Shown here in pieces: positions 1 to 8,701 of a stretch of 64,000 nt of DNA. A program made the translations under genes and the position numbers. Origin of the DNA: RGDT01 sp964630925 (lineage in GTDB: Bacteria > Planctomycetota > Planctomycetia > Gemmatales > Gemmataceae); NCBI GenBank assembly GCA_964630925.1, contig CAZVZK010000040.1, positions 1 to 64,000 of the forward strand, written 5' to 3'. A model generated the notes under the pieces. That model ran no database searches, had not been told where the DNA came from, and was given only the letters and a program-made list of their open reading frames with translations. Within the stretch, counting starts at the first letter, position 1. Each line of letters opens with the position of its first letter.

Positions 1-6
1 TGAAGA

Positions 7-36
7 GTGACTGGAGTTCAGACGTGTGCTCTTCCG
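7..36 (+). other. Illumina adapter contamination
   Basis: These 30 bases match the TruSeq read-2 adapter (reverse complement of the form beginning AGATCGGAAGAGC), running from GTGACTGGAG to CTCTTCCG. The genomic katG reading frame takes over at about 32-37, where adapter and gene share TTCCG. Bases 1-6 are therefore also suspect. The true contig end is probably near base 37. Confidence 0.95.
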
Positions 37-820
<784 letters not shown>

Positions 821-836
821 CCGGGGCAGGCACAGC

Positions 837-1952
837 TCAGGAGGCCGGGTCGGCGGAGCCGGCGCCGGCCTCCTCGACGCCGATGCCGATCTGCGGCAGC
901 GGCAGGCCGAGGCGTGTGCAGGAGGTGAGGATGCCGCTCTTCATCGCGGCACGGACCGGGCGGGGCAGGTCGTGGGCCAGGGCCCGCAACAGCAGGGGCA
1001 GGGCACGCAGGCCGTGCCGCTCGAGGGTGGGCGTCGTGCCCGTGACGCTGACGTAGTCGCGCAGCTCGTGGCCGGCGGGGAGGTCGCCCAGCCGCATGGC
1101 CACCTCCAGCCAGCCGATCTGGCGGGCGGCCGCCTCGACCAGGTCGCGGACGACCGCCCGGTAGCCGGGGAGGAAACGGTCCTCCATCTCCGCGTGCATG
1201 AGGTCCATCCCGACGGGCAGGCTCTCCAGCCGGCCGAGGACGGACTCCATGAAACCCCCTTGCAGCACGTACCCGTGCTGCGGGGCGATTACCTCGACGC
1301 GTGGGCGCAACGCGCGGACCAGCCGGACCGCGTGGGCGACGGCGCCCCCGGTGGGCATGTAGATCTGGTGGAACTGCGCGATGCCGGCCCAGTCGGCCTC
1401 CTCGCCGTAGACGTGGGTGCGGCCCGGCTCGCTCATGCCGCCGAACAGGTCGCCGCTGAAGAGGATGCGGCTCTCGGGGTCGTAGAACGCCATGGCCCCG
1501 CGGAAGTGGCAGAAGGGGGTGGGCACCGCCTGGACGGGGTGCCCGCCAGGGAACCGCACCTCGCCGCGGGGGGCCTGCTCGGCGAAATAGAGGTGGTGCG
1601 GCCTGACGCCCAGGTGGCGCACCAGCCGCCACACGTCCTGGGTCGCCAGGCCGACGAGCTTGTCATTCTCCCGCGCCAGGGCCGGCAGGTTGCCGACGAC
1701 GTCCGGGTCCTGATGGTTGATGCTGAACGCCCTGATCTCGTGCAGTCCGCCGACGTGGTCGATGAGGTGCTGGCGGACGTGGGCGAAGTCGAGCTGGGAG
1801 CCGGGGTCGATGCACCAGTGGGCGGAGCGGTGCGAGCCCGGCGCGAATGAGCGCAGGTAGGTGTTGCAATGGAGCAGGCTGTCGGGGTCGCGATGGCCGA
1901 CGAGGAAACAGCCCTCGCGGATCGGCACCTTCCAGTAGGGTCGTTCTGACAT
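837..1952 (-). CDS. MBL-fold, flavodiiron-like (ODP-type) protein
   Basis: This 371-residue protein has a metallo-beta-lactamase fold of the oxygen-reductase (ODP) type found in flavodiiron proteins. Likely metal ligands are visible: the NHQDPD motif (His80, Asp82, Asp84), His149 in FCHFRG, Asp168 in FSGDLFG and His226 in PQHGY. There is no flavodoxin domain after the MBL part, so it lacks the usual FMN partner; the last 140 residues are helical and of unknown role. I chose the ATG giving MSERPYW over an upstream start. It is last in the leftward nap operon, 28 bases after a small gene. A role in O2 or NO sensing or reduction fits the context but is inferred. Confidence 0.75.
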   Translation of the reverse strand: MSERPYWKVPIREGCFLVGHRDPDSLLHCNTYLRSFAPGSHRSAHWCIDPGSQLDFAHVRQHLIDHVGGLHEIRAFSINHQDPDVVGNLPALARENDKLVGLATQDVWRLVRHLGVRPHHLYFAEQAPRGEVRFPGGHPVQAVPTPFCHFRGAMAFYDPESRILFSGDLFGGMSEPGRTHVYGEEADWAGIAQFHQIYMPTGGAVAHAVRLVRALRPRVEVIAPQHGYVLQGGFMESVLGRLESLPVGMDLMHAEMEDRFLPGYRAVVRDLVEAAARQIGWLEVAMRLGDLPAGHELRDYVSVTGTTPTLERHGLRALPLLLRALAHDLPRPVRAAMKSGILTSCTRLGLPLPQIGIGVEEAGAGSADPAS

Positions 1953-1980
1953 GTTCGTCCCTCGATCCCGTCGCCTCGTG

Positions 1981-2289
1981 TCAGTCCGGCGGCCATTGCG
2001 CACGCATCCGCACCAACCTGTAATCGCCGCCGATCCTCCAGAGGCTGTCGAACCAGTCGTGGCCGTCGAAGCGGTAACGCACCTGAACCGCCCTCACCTC
2101 GCCTCGACGCAGCCGGGCCAGCGCCGGCCCCAGCTCGGCCCCCTGGGCGTGCCTCTCCGCCCCGCCCTTGACGCGCACCTCGAGCACCTCCGCGGCGCCC
2201 GACAGGTCCGCCATCAGGGCATCCAGGCCGGCGTCATCGAGCGTCGCCTCGTGCATCGGCGGCAGGGGCGGACGCTCCTCCTCGCTCAT
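1981..2289 (-). CDS. small conserved protein of the nap operon, unknown function
   Basis: This acidic 102-residue protein has no recognised domain. Its C-terminal half (RYRFDGHDWFDSLW, then GGDYRLVRM) resembles a small alpha/beta fold. Its ATG overlaps the stop of the tetraheme cytochrome gene by 4 bases (ATGA), so translation is probably coupled to it. No signal peptide, transmembrane segment or cysteine is seen, so a cytoplasmic role is likely, perhaps maturation or assembly of the nitrate-reductase module. That role is inferred from position only. Confidence 0.6.
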   Translation of the reverse strand: MSEEERPPLPPMHEATLDDAGLDALMADLSGAAEVLEVRVKGGAERHAQGAELGPALARLRRGEVRAVQVRYRFDGHDWFDSLWRIGGDYRLVRMRAQWPPD

Positions 2290-3047
2290 GGCCGGCCCTC
2301 CGCGAAGCCCACCTGGTCCAGTGCCGCCGACGGGGCGTGGCACTGCGTGCAATTCGTCAGGTACGGGTGCGTCGTCCGCAGCCCCGGCCTCGCCACCGGC
2401 CCGTGGCAGCTCAGGCAGTCCTCACGCATCCACGTCGTGTGCGGGATCGTCGGCGGCGCGCCGGGGTACGCCCGCTCCCCCGGGCCGGACCGCGTCAGGC
2501 CGGCGAAGCCGTTGCCCCCCCCGTCATCGCCCTTCCAGGGCAGGCCCGTCTGCCCGCCCTCGACGTGGCACTGGGTGCAGGACGTGAACGGGGCGTGGCT
2601 CATCCTCGTCGCCACCCGGCCGCCCACCTTCAGCCCCTGGCCGTGGCACGCCAGGCACGCCGCCGCCGACTCCTGGCCGGCCGGGTGCGGGATGGTCGGC
2701 GGGGCGGTGTCGAAGGCCCGGTTCCGCGCCCGGTCAGCCAGCGCCTCCGATCTCATTGCCTCCGTCCGGACCACAAGGTCGAAGAGGCCGGGCCGGTCCC
2801 GCGAGAGCGTCTTCAGGTCGCTGCGCCACCCCGCGTTGGGCCCCAGGCCGGCGGCCCTGATCTCGGCGTAACTCACCGCCGGCGGCACGCCCTCGGGGGC
2901 CCCCCTCTCGGATGGGGCCGCCCTGCCCGGCAGGGGCCGTGTCTCGGAGATGCCGCGCAGGAAGCCCACCAGCGCCACGCCGGCGGCGGCCGCCGCGAGG
3001 ACGGGGGCGTAGCGTCCGACACCGCCCCCTCGCCCAGGCTCCGTCAT
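2286..3047 (-). CDS. tetraheme NapB-like cytochrome c
   Basis: This 253-residue protein has an N-terminal membrane anchor (about 13-31) and four CXXCH haem sites at Cys131, 157, 211 and 233. The sites come in two similar halves, each starting with APPTIPH, then CLxCH and later CTQCH. The PP.IPH...CxxCH...CTQCH pattern is that of NapB, the dihaem electron donor to NapA, so this looks like a NapB fold duplicated in tandem. The gene lies between napA (47 bases upstream) and the small 102-residue gene. It probably passes electrons from the membrane to NapA in the periplasm. Start is the ATG at 3047; a longer frame upstream is Gly/Arg junk. Confidence 0.8.
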   Translation of the reverse strand: MTEPGRGGGVGRYAPVLAAAAAGVALVGFLRGISETRPLPGRAAPSERGAPEGVPPAVSYAEIRAAGLGPNAGWRSDLKTLSRDRPGLFDLVVRTEAMRSEALADRARNRAFDTAPPTIPHPAGQESAAACLACHGQGLKVGGRVATRMSHAPFTSCTQCHVEGGQTGLPWKGDDGGGNGFAGLTRSGPGERAYPGAPPTIPHTTWMREDCLSCHGPVARPGLRTTHPYLTNCTQCHAPSAALDQVGFAEGRP

Positions 3048-3094
3048 GGCCCCGCCCTCCTTCCCCTCGGGGACGAAACGTCCCCCCCCGCCCC

Positions 3095-5500
3095 CTAACC
3101 CACGCGCGTCACCCGGACGGCGCACTTCTTGTAATCCGGCTCCTTGCTGAAGGGGCAGTGCGCCTCCAGCGTCAGCCCGTTGATCCGCAGCCTCTCATCG
3201 AAGAACGGCACGAAGACGTGCCCCTTCGGGCACGACCCGCGCCCGTCCACCCAGGCCCGCAATTCCAGCGAGCCACGCCGCGTCTCCAGCTTCACGAGGT
3301 CGCCGCTCCTGACGCCCAGCGCCTCCGCGTCCGCCTTGCTGATCTCGACGTAGGCCGACGGCATCGCCCGCCGCAGCTGGGGCACGCGGCCCGTCATCGT
3401 GCCCGTGTGCCAGTGCTCCAGGACCCGGCCCGTGTCCAGCCACAGCGGGTACTTCTCGTCCGGCACCTCCGGCGGGGCGACGTAGGGGCGGAACCAGATC
3501 GCCGCCGTGTCGTCGCCCGCCACGGAGTGGTAGAACTGCACCTTCTTGCCGGGCCTGACGAACGGGTCCTCGCCCTCAATGAAGCGGTAGCGTGTCTCCT
3601 TCCACCCCGAGCCCGACTTCACCACCGGCCAGCGCAGGCCGCGCGACTTCGCCAGCTCGGTGTACGGGGCCAAGTCCTTGTGCTTCATCGTCGTGAACCG
3701 ACGGTACTCCTCGTACAGCTGCTCATCGACGTTGGCCTTGTAATACTCCTCCCACTTCCACGGCGACGCCTCGCCGCCCTCGGCGTCCTTGAAGCGGAAG
3801 AGGAACTTGCCGTCGCGGTCCTTCATGCCGGCGAAGCCCATGTCGAACAGCTTGCGGGCCACGGCGATCGTCTGCCAGCAGTCGTCCCGCGCCTCGCCGG
3901 GCGGGTCGACCATCTTGAACCACTGCTGCGTCCGCCTCTCCGAGTTGCCGTAGATTCCGTTCTTCTCCACCCACAGGGCGGAGGGCAGGACCAGGTCGGC
4001 CAGCTCCGTCGTCGCCGTCGGGTACACGTCGGAGACGATCAGGAACTTCCCCCCGCGCTTCGCCTTGCCCAGGAACAGCTTCTCCAGGTTCGGCAGCGAC
4101 TGGCCGGGGTTGGTCACCTGCACCCACATCGTGTCCAGCGAGGTGGGGTCCTCCGACGGCGCGCAGAACTTCTCCCACATCAGCACCGTGTGGTAGCCCA
4201 TCTTGGGGTGGATGCGGCCGGCGGGGAGGTTCCACATCCTCTCGGCGTCGGCGCGGTGCTTGTCGTTCTCCACCAGGCGGTCGCCCGGCAGCGTGTGGCA
4301 CAGCGTCCCCACCTCGCGCACCGTGCCGCACGCCGACGGCTGCCCCGTCAGCGACTGCGGCCCGTCGCCCGGCCTGCCCCAGTGGCCGCTCAGCAGGTGG
4401 ACGGCGTGGACGAGGTTGTTGATCGCCGTCCCCTGCGTGTGCTGGTTCATGCCCATGCACCACAGGCTGAGGATCTTCTTCTTCCTGTCGGCGAACAGGC
4501 CCCCGAGCATCTTCAACTGCTCGACGCTCAGCCCGCTCGTCTTGCTCACCTTCTCCGGCGTGTACTCGGCGACTGCCCTGGCGTACTCGTCGAAGGTGAT
4601 CTTCTTGCCCATGAGCGTCGCCGGCGTCGTGTCGCCGCGGAAGTGGCAGTGCTTCTCGACGAACGCCTTGTCGTACGCGCCCGCGGCGACGAGCTGCTGG
4701 GCGATGCAGTTGGCGATCGCCAGGTCGCCCTGCGGCTGCATGATGAGGACGTGGTCGGCGTGCTGGCTGGTCCGGGTCCGCCGCGTCGCCATGTCGATCA
4801 GCTCGACCTTCTCGCCCCTGACCCGGCGGTCCACCACCCGGGTGAACAGCACCGGGTGCATCTCGGCGAGGTTGTTGCCCCAGAGCAGCACCACGTCGGC
4901 GTGGTCGAGGTCGTCGTAGCAGTTGTACGGCTCGTCCGCGCCGTAGGTGCTGAGGTAGCCGGTGACCGCGGAGGCCATGCACAGGCGGGCGTTCGGCTCG
5001 ATGTGGTTGTTCGACAGGCCGCCCTTCATGAACTTGTTGGCGGCGTAGCCCTCGGGGATGGTCCACTGGCCCGAGCCGTAGAAGGCGAACTTCCGCGGCG
5101 CCGCCTGGATGCGCTTCGCGATCGTCTCGACGGCCTCGTCCCACGTGATCGGGACCAGCTCGCCGCCCTTGCGGAGGAGCGGGCGGGTGAGGCGATCCTT
5201 GCCGTACAGGATCATGCCGGCGTGGTAGCCCTTAACGCAAAGCAGGCCCTTGTTGACCTCGGCGAGGCGGTCGCCCGTGACCGCCACCACCTTGCCGTCC
5301 TTGACGCCGACCTGCACGTGGCACCCCGTGCCGCAGAAGCGGCAGGGGGCCTTGTCCCACTTGACACCGGGGACCACCGGCAGCGCCATGCCGCCGGGCG
5401 GCCTGGCCGGCCCCGGCGGCGGGGGCGCGGACGCCTCGGAGGCCGCCGCCGTCGCCGCCGCCATCGCGGCGGCCCGCAGGAAGTCACGCCTGTCGGTCAT
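3095..5500 (-). CDS. napA: periplasmic nitrate reductase catalytic subunit
   Basis: This 801-residue molybdopterin oxidoreductase starts with a Tat signal (MTDRRDFLRAAAM). A [4Fe-4S] site follows (Cys53, Cys56, Cys60, Cys88), and Cys174 in ARLCMASAV is the probable Mo ligand. The Mo-bisMGD domains end in the usual dinucleotide-binding C-terminal domain. Length is close to typical NapA (about 830). It reduces nitrate to nitrite. Its start overlaps the end of the NapD-like gene by 17 bases, and the tetraheme cytochrome gene follows. A selenate, arsenate or assimilatory (NasA) activity is possible within the superfamily, but NapD and NapB-like neighbours support Nap. Confidence 0.9.
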   Translation of the reverse strand: MTDRRDFLRAAAMAAATAAASEASAPPPPGPARPPGGMALPVVPGVKWDKAPCRFCGTGCHVQVGVKDGKVVAVTGDRLAEVNKGLLCVKGYHAGMILYGKDRLTRPLLRKGGELVPITWDEAVETIAKRIQAAPRKFAFYGSGQWTIPEGYAANKFMKGGLSNNHIEPNARLCMASAVTGYLSTYGADEPYNCYDDLDHADVVLLWGNNLAEMHPVLFTRVVDRRVRGEKVELIDMATRRTRTSQHADHVLIMQPQGDLAIANCIAQQLVAAGAYDKAFVEKHCHFRGDTTPATLMGKKITFDEYARAVAEYTPEKVSKTSGLSVEQLKMLGGLFADRKKKILSLWCMGMNQHTQGTAINNLVHAVHLLSGHWGRPGDGPQSLTGQPSACGTVREVGTLCHTLPGDRLVENDKHRADAERMWNLPAGRIHPKMGYHTVLMWEKFCAPSEDPTSLDTMWVQVTNPGQSLPNLEKLFLGKAKRGGKFLIVSDVYPTATTELADLVLPSALWVEKNGIYGNSERRTQQWFKMVDPPGEARDDCWQTIAVARKLFDMGFAGMKDRDGKFLFRFKDAEGGEASPWKWEEYYKANVDEQLYEEYRRFTTMKHKDLAPYTELAKSRGLRWPVVKSGSGWKETRYRFIEGEDPFVRPGKKVQFYHSVAGDDTAAIWFRPYVAPPEVPDEKYPLWLDTGRVLEHWHTGTMTGRVPQLRRAMPSAYVEISKADAEALGVRSGDLVKLETRRGSLELRAWVDGRGSCPKGHVFVPFFDERLRINGLTLEAHCPFSKEPDYKKCAVRVTRVG

Positions 5501-5735
5501 GGCCTTGCTCCTCGACGCTGGCGAAGCGGACATCGACGCACACCACGCCGGGCAACCGCTCCGCCCACCCGTGCCAGCGGACGGATTCGCCGCCGTCGTC
5601 TGTCTCCAACACCGCCGCCTGTCGCCGGCCGAACCTCTCGCCCAGCGTGAACGGCCCTGCCAACGCCAGCGCCTCGAGCGCCTCGTCCGCCTCAGGCCCC
5701 TCGGCCAGCGTCACCACCAGTCCGCTGATCACCAC
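5484..5735 (-). CDS. napD: NapD-like Tat proofreading chaperone
   Basis: This 83-residue protein begins MVISGLVVTL, the first strand of the NapD ferredoxin-like fold, and ends at a DVRF strand. NapD binds the Tat signal of NapA and holds it back until the cofactors are loaded. The start is GTG with a GGAGGG Shine-Dalgarno about 8 bases upstream. It is the first gene of the leftward operon and overlaps napA by 17 bases, which suits a dedicated chaperone. The assignment rests on size, N-terminal motif and position. Confidence 0.75.
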   Translation of the reverse strand: MVISGLVVTLAEGPEADEALEALALAGPFTLGERFGRRQAAVLETDDGGESVRWHGWAERLPGVVCVDVRFASVEEQGHDRQA

Positions 5736-5756
5736 GGCGGGAGCCCTCCGCGGGCT

Positions 5757-5785
5757 ACCTTACAGAGCGCGGCAAGGGAAATCAA
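5757..5785 (-). promoter_or_regulatory. predicted promoter of the napD-napA operon
   Basis: Reading leftward, TTGATT (5785-5780) and TAAGGT (5762-5757) are separated by exactly 17 bases. The predicted start of transcription lies about 15 bases before the napD GTG. It sits in an unusually A-rich patch in otherwise GC-rich DNA. Confidence 0.5.
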
Positions 5786-5809
5786 GAATAAAAGAGAAAG
5801 AGTTCTTGA
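5782..5809. promoter_or_regulatory. inverted repeat between divergent nap promoters
   Basis: TCAAGAA (5782-5788) and TTCTTGA (5803-5809) form a perfect 7-base inverted repeat with a 14-base A/G-rich spacer. Each arm contains the TTGA of one of the two divergent -35 boxes, so a dimeric regulator bound here could control both operons. The Rrf2 protein encoded at 8698-9180 is the obvious candidate, by position only. Confidence 0.45.
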
Positions 5810-5834
5810 ATTCCGGGTTCGGAGCGGCTACTCT
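5806..5834 (+). promoter_or_regulatory. predicted promoter of the tetraheme-FeS-NrfD operon
   Basis: TTGAAT (5806-5811) and TACTCT (5829-5834) are spaced by exactly 17 bases. The downstream ATG at 5865 has a GGAGGGAGGGGAG Shine-Dalgarno, giving a leader of about 25 bases. It mirrors the leftward promoter. Confidence 0.5.
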
Positions 5835-5864
5835 GTCCCCGGAAGGCCGGAGGGAGGGGAGATC

Positions 5865-6518
5865 ATGGGACCGACAGCCGAGCCGGGGAAGGGTCAGCCG
5901 GCGGGCGGGGAGGCACTCTCCTGGGTCATCGTGTGCCTGGGCGGTGCCACGTTGCTGCTGTACCTGACGTTCTGGCCCTCCTCCGGGGGACGCGAGCCGG
6001 GCACGGCGTGGCCGGCCAAGCGGCCCCGCCTTGCGGGGTTCGCCCCGCCGCGCGCCCCCGGCGTCGAGACCGGCCTGAAGGATTATCACGGCAACCCGGC
6101 CGCGGCCAACTGCGGCTCGTGTCACTCGACACGTCCCGCGGACACGTCCCTCCGCGACCCGGCGAGCCTGAAGCAGATCCACCAGGGGCTGACGATGAAG
6201 CACGGCGATCTCGCCTGCGTCGCCTGCCACAACCCCGGCGACGGGTACCAGTCGCTGCGGCTGGCCGACGGCCGTGCGGTGCCGTTCGCCGAGTCGATCA
6301 CGCTGTGCGCCCAGTGCCACGGGCCGCAGCACCGCGACTACCAGCACGGCGCCCACGGCGGCATGTCGGGCTACTGGGACACGACACGCGGCCCGCGCCG
6401 CCGCAACACGTGCACCGCCTGCCACGACCCGCACGCCCCGGCCTACCCGAAGGTCAACCCCGCCCGCGGGCCGAACGACCGATTCCTGACGCCGCCCCGT
6501 GAGGTGGGCCATGACTGA
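5865..6518 (+). CDS. membrane-anchored tetraheme cytochrome c
   Basis: This 217-residue protein has one N-terminal transmembrane helix (about 19-37) and a periplasmic domain with four CXXCH haem sites, at Cys83 (CGSCH), Cys118 (CVACH), Cys148 (CAQCH) and Cys183 (CTACH). The spacing resembles small multiheme subunits that accompany NrfC/NrfD-type membrane complexes, not NapC/NirT. It is first in the rightward operon, and its stop overlaps the next start by 8 bases. It probably carries electrons from the Fe-S subunit to the NapB-like cytochrome. The start was chosen for its very strong Shine-Dalgarno. Confidence 0.8.
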   Translation: MGPTAEPGKGQPAGGEALSWVIVCLGGATLLLYLTFWPSSGGREPGTAWPAKRPRLAGFAPPRAPGVETGLKDYHGNPAAANCGSCHSTRPADTSLRDPASLKQIHQGLTMKHGDLACVACHNPGDGYQSLRLADGRAVPFAESITLCAQCHGPQHRDYQHGAHGGMSGYWDTTRGPRRRNTCTACHDPHAPAYPKVNPARGPNDRFLTPPREVGHD

Positions 6519-7443
6519 GACACGCAGGATGCCGCTGCCCGTCGCGGACGTGAGCCGCCGCACCGCGCTCAAGGCGGCCGGCGCCACCCTCGGCCTGGCC
6601 GCGTTCGTCACGGCGCTGAAGCCGCTCTTCGAGTGGGCCCCGACGGTCAGCACCGACGAGCTGCTCCAGAAGCACTACCGCGAGCTGACCGCCGGGCAGA
6701 AGGAGGAGGTCTTCGCCCGCCTGGAGGCCGAGGCGAAACGCGACTACGGCGCCGACGTCACGATCCGCGACCACAAGGCCGAGGGAGGGGTGCAGCTCGC
6801 CTACGCCCTGAACCTGAGCATCTGCGTCGGCTGCCGCAAGTGCGCCGAGGCGTGCCACGAGGAGAACAACCACGACCGGCCGAGCAACAATTCGTACATC
6901 CGCGTCTTCGAGATGCAGAAGGGCGGCATCGACTTCGCCAAGGGCGACGCGACGTACGACCACCCGGTGCCCCGGCGTGACAAGTACTACATGCCGGTGC
7001 AGTGCCAGCAGTGCGAGAATCCGCCCTGCGTCAGCGCCTGCCCCATCGAGGCGACGTGGAAGGAGCCCGACGGCATCGTCGTCGTCGATTACAACTGGTG
7101 CATCGGCTGCCGCTACTGCGAGGCCGCCTGCCCCTACCACGCCCGGCGGTTCAACTGGACGAGGCCGGAGATCCCCGCGGACGAGATCAACCCCGAGCAG
7201 GGCTACCTGTCCAACCGCATCCGCCCGCAGGGGGTGATGGAGAAGTGCCACTTCTGCCTGCACCGCACCCGCGAGGGACGCCTGCCCGCATGCCTGGAGG
7301 CGTGCCCGACGGGGGCGCGCGTCTTCGGCAACGTGCTGGACCGCCGCTCCGAGATCCGCTGGGTGCTGGACAACAAGCGTGTCTTCGTCCTCAAGGAGGA
7401 GCTGGGGACCAAGCCACGCTTCTTCTACTTCTTCGACAAGTAA
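6511..7443 (+). CDS. NrfC/HybA-type four-cluster [4Fe-4S] subunit
   Basis: This 310-residue ferredoxin-like protein has cysteine groups for four [4Fe-4S] clusters: CVGCRKCAEAC, CQQCENPPCVSAC, CIGCRYCEAAC and CHFC with CLEAC near the end. An N-terminal twin-arginine motif (SRRTALK, residues 15-21) before a hydrophobic stretch suggests Tat export. Proteins of this family pair with NrfD-type membrane subunits and relay electrons from quinol. The ATG at 6511 overlaps the cytochrome's stop, and the nrfD gene starts 13 bases after this gene ends. The family is certain; its electron acceptor here is inferred to be the tetraheme cytochrome. Confidence 0.88.
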   Translation: MTETRRMPLPVADVSRRTALKAAGATLGLAAFVTALKPLFEWAPTVSTDELLQKHYRELTAGQKEEVFARLEAEAKRDYGADVTIRDHKAEGGVQLAYALNLSICVGCRKCAEACHEENNHDRPSNNSYIRVFEMQKGGIDFAKGDATYDHPVPRRDKYYMPVQCQQCENPPCVSACPIEATWKEPDGIVVVDYNWCIGCRYCEAACPYHARRFNWTRPEIPADEINPEQGYLSNRIRPQGVMEKCHFCLHRTREGRLPACLEACPTGARVFGNVLDRRSEIRWVLDNKRVFVLKEELGTKPRFFYFFDK

Positions 7444-7456
7444 CGGAGGCGGGACC

Positions 7457-8701
7457 ATGAGCAGCCCCCCGGCCCCCGCCCCCCTGGCCACCTACCCGCG
7501 TTTTCTGCGCTGGGCGGTGGGCGTCGCCACCGACGGCGGCTGGGGCTTCTACGCGTGGATGACGTTCCTCACCGCCGTCGCCCTGGTCGGGGCCAACGCC
7601 TGGGCGGTGCAGGTGCGTGACGGCATGGCCCGCACGAACATGACCGACCACGTCAGCTGGGGCCTGTACATCGCCAACTTCACCTTCTGCGTCGGCCTGG
7701 CCGCCGGCGGCGTGATGATGGTCATCCCCGCGTACCTGTACGGCGACGAGGAGATGCACGACGTGGTCATCGTCGGCGAGATCCTCGCCATCGCCGCCAT
7801 CATCATGTCCACCCTCAGCGTCATCGTGGACCTGGGCCGGCCCGACCGCTTCTGGCACCTCATCCCCGGCATCGGCAAGTTCAACTGGCCCATCTCCATG
7901 CTCACCTGGGACATCCTCGTCCTCAACGGCTATTTGCTCATCAACCTGCACATCGTCGGCTACCTCCTCTACATGCGCTTCCTGGGGAGCAGGCCCGATC
8001 CGCGGTGGTACGTCCCGTTCGTCTTCCTGTCCATCGTGTGGGCCATATCCATCCACACGGTGACCGCCTTCCTCTACTGCGGCCTGGGTGGCCGCCCCTT
8101 CTGGAACACCGCCCTGCTCGCCCCGCGCTTCCTCGCGTCGGCGTTCGTGAGCGGCCCGGCGTTCATCATCGTGTCGCTACAGGTCATCCGCCGCGTCAGC
8201 AGATTCCACGTCGGCGACGGCCCCATCCGCACCCTCGTGCAGATCATCCGGGTGGCGGCGTGCATCAACCTGCTGATGCTCGCCTCGGAGTGCTTCACGA
8301 TCTTCTACACCGGCGCCAGCCACGAGGCCGCCGCCCGGTACCTGTACCTCGGCCTGCACGGGCACCGGGGGCTCGTGCCGTGGATCTGGACCTCGGTGAC
8401 GTTGAGCGTCCTGGGCACCATCCTGTTCCTGACGCCGGCGGCCCTGACGAAGACGTGGGTGCTGGACACCGCGTGCGTGGCCTGCTTCGTCGGCATCTGG
8501 ATCGAGAAGGGGATGGGGCTGGTGATCCCGGGCTTCGTGCCCTCGACATTGCACGAGGTCGTGGAGTATTCTCCCGGTGCGACGGAGTGGAAGATCACCG
8601 CCGGCATCTGGGCCTTCGGCCTGATGGTGTACACTGTCGGCCTGAAGGTCGCAGGGGCCGTCTTCGCCGACCAGGGCGAGCCGGCGGAGGAGGCCGCATG
8701 A
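7457..8701 (+). CDS. NrfD/polysulfide reductase-type membrane subunit
   Basis: This 414-residue protein has eight to ten hydrophobic helices and the NrfD-family pattern, with WGLYIANFTFCVGLAAGG in the second helix region and LGRPDRFWHL after the fourth. NrfD proteins hold the quinol site and pass electrons to a partner Fe-S protein, here the preceding gene. The start has GGAGG 7 bases upstream. Its stop overlaps the Rrf2 start by 4 bases. In this locus it probably replaces NapC or NapGH as the quinol dehydrogenase feeding nitrate reduction. Confidence 0.88.
   Translation: MSSPPAPAPLATYPRFLRWAVGVATDGGWGFYAWMTFLTAVALVGANAWAVQVRDGMARTNMTDHVSWGLYIANFTFCVGLAAGGVMMVIPAYLYGDEEMHDVVIVGEILAIAAIIMSTLSVIVDLGRPDRFWHLIPGIGKFNWPISMLTWDILVLNGYLLINLHIVGYLLYMRFLGSRPDPRWYVPFVFLSIVWAISIHTVTAFLYCGLGGRPFWNTALLAPRFLASAFVSGPAFIIVSLQVIRRVSRFHVGDGPIRTLVQIIRVAACINLLMLASECFTIFYTGASHEAAARYLYLGLHGHRGLVPWIWTSVTLSVLGTILFLTPAALTKTWVLDTACVACFVGIWIEKGMGLVIPGFVPSTLHEVVEYSPGATEWKITAGIWAFGLMVYTVGLKVAGAVFADQGEPAEEAA

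Noticed and set aside
2912..5650. A long rightward open frame (912 codons) opposite napA
   Set aside because: It is rich in Arg, Pro and His, has no family motif, and overlays a secure napA. High GC makes long antisense frames by chance.
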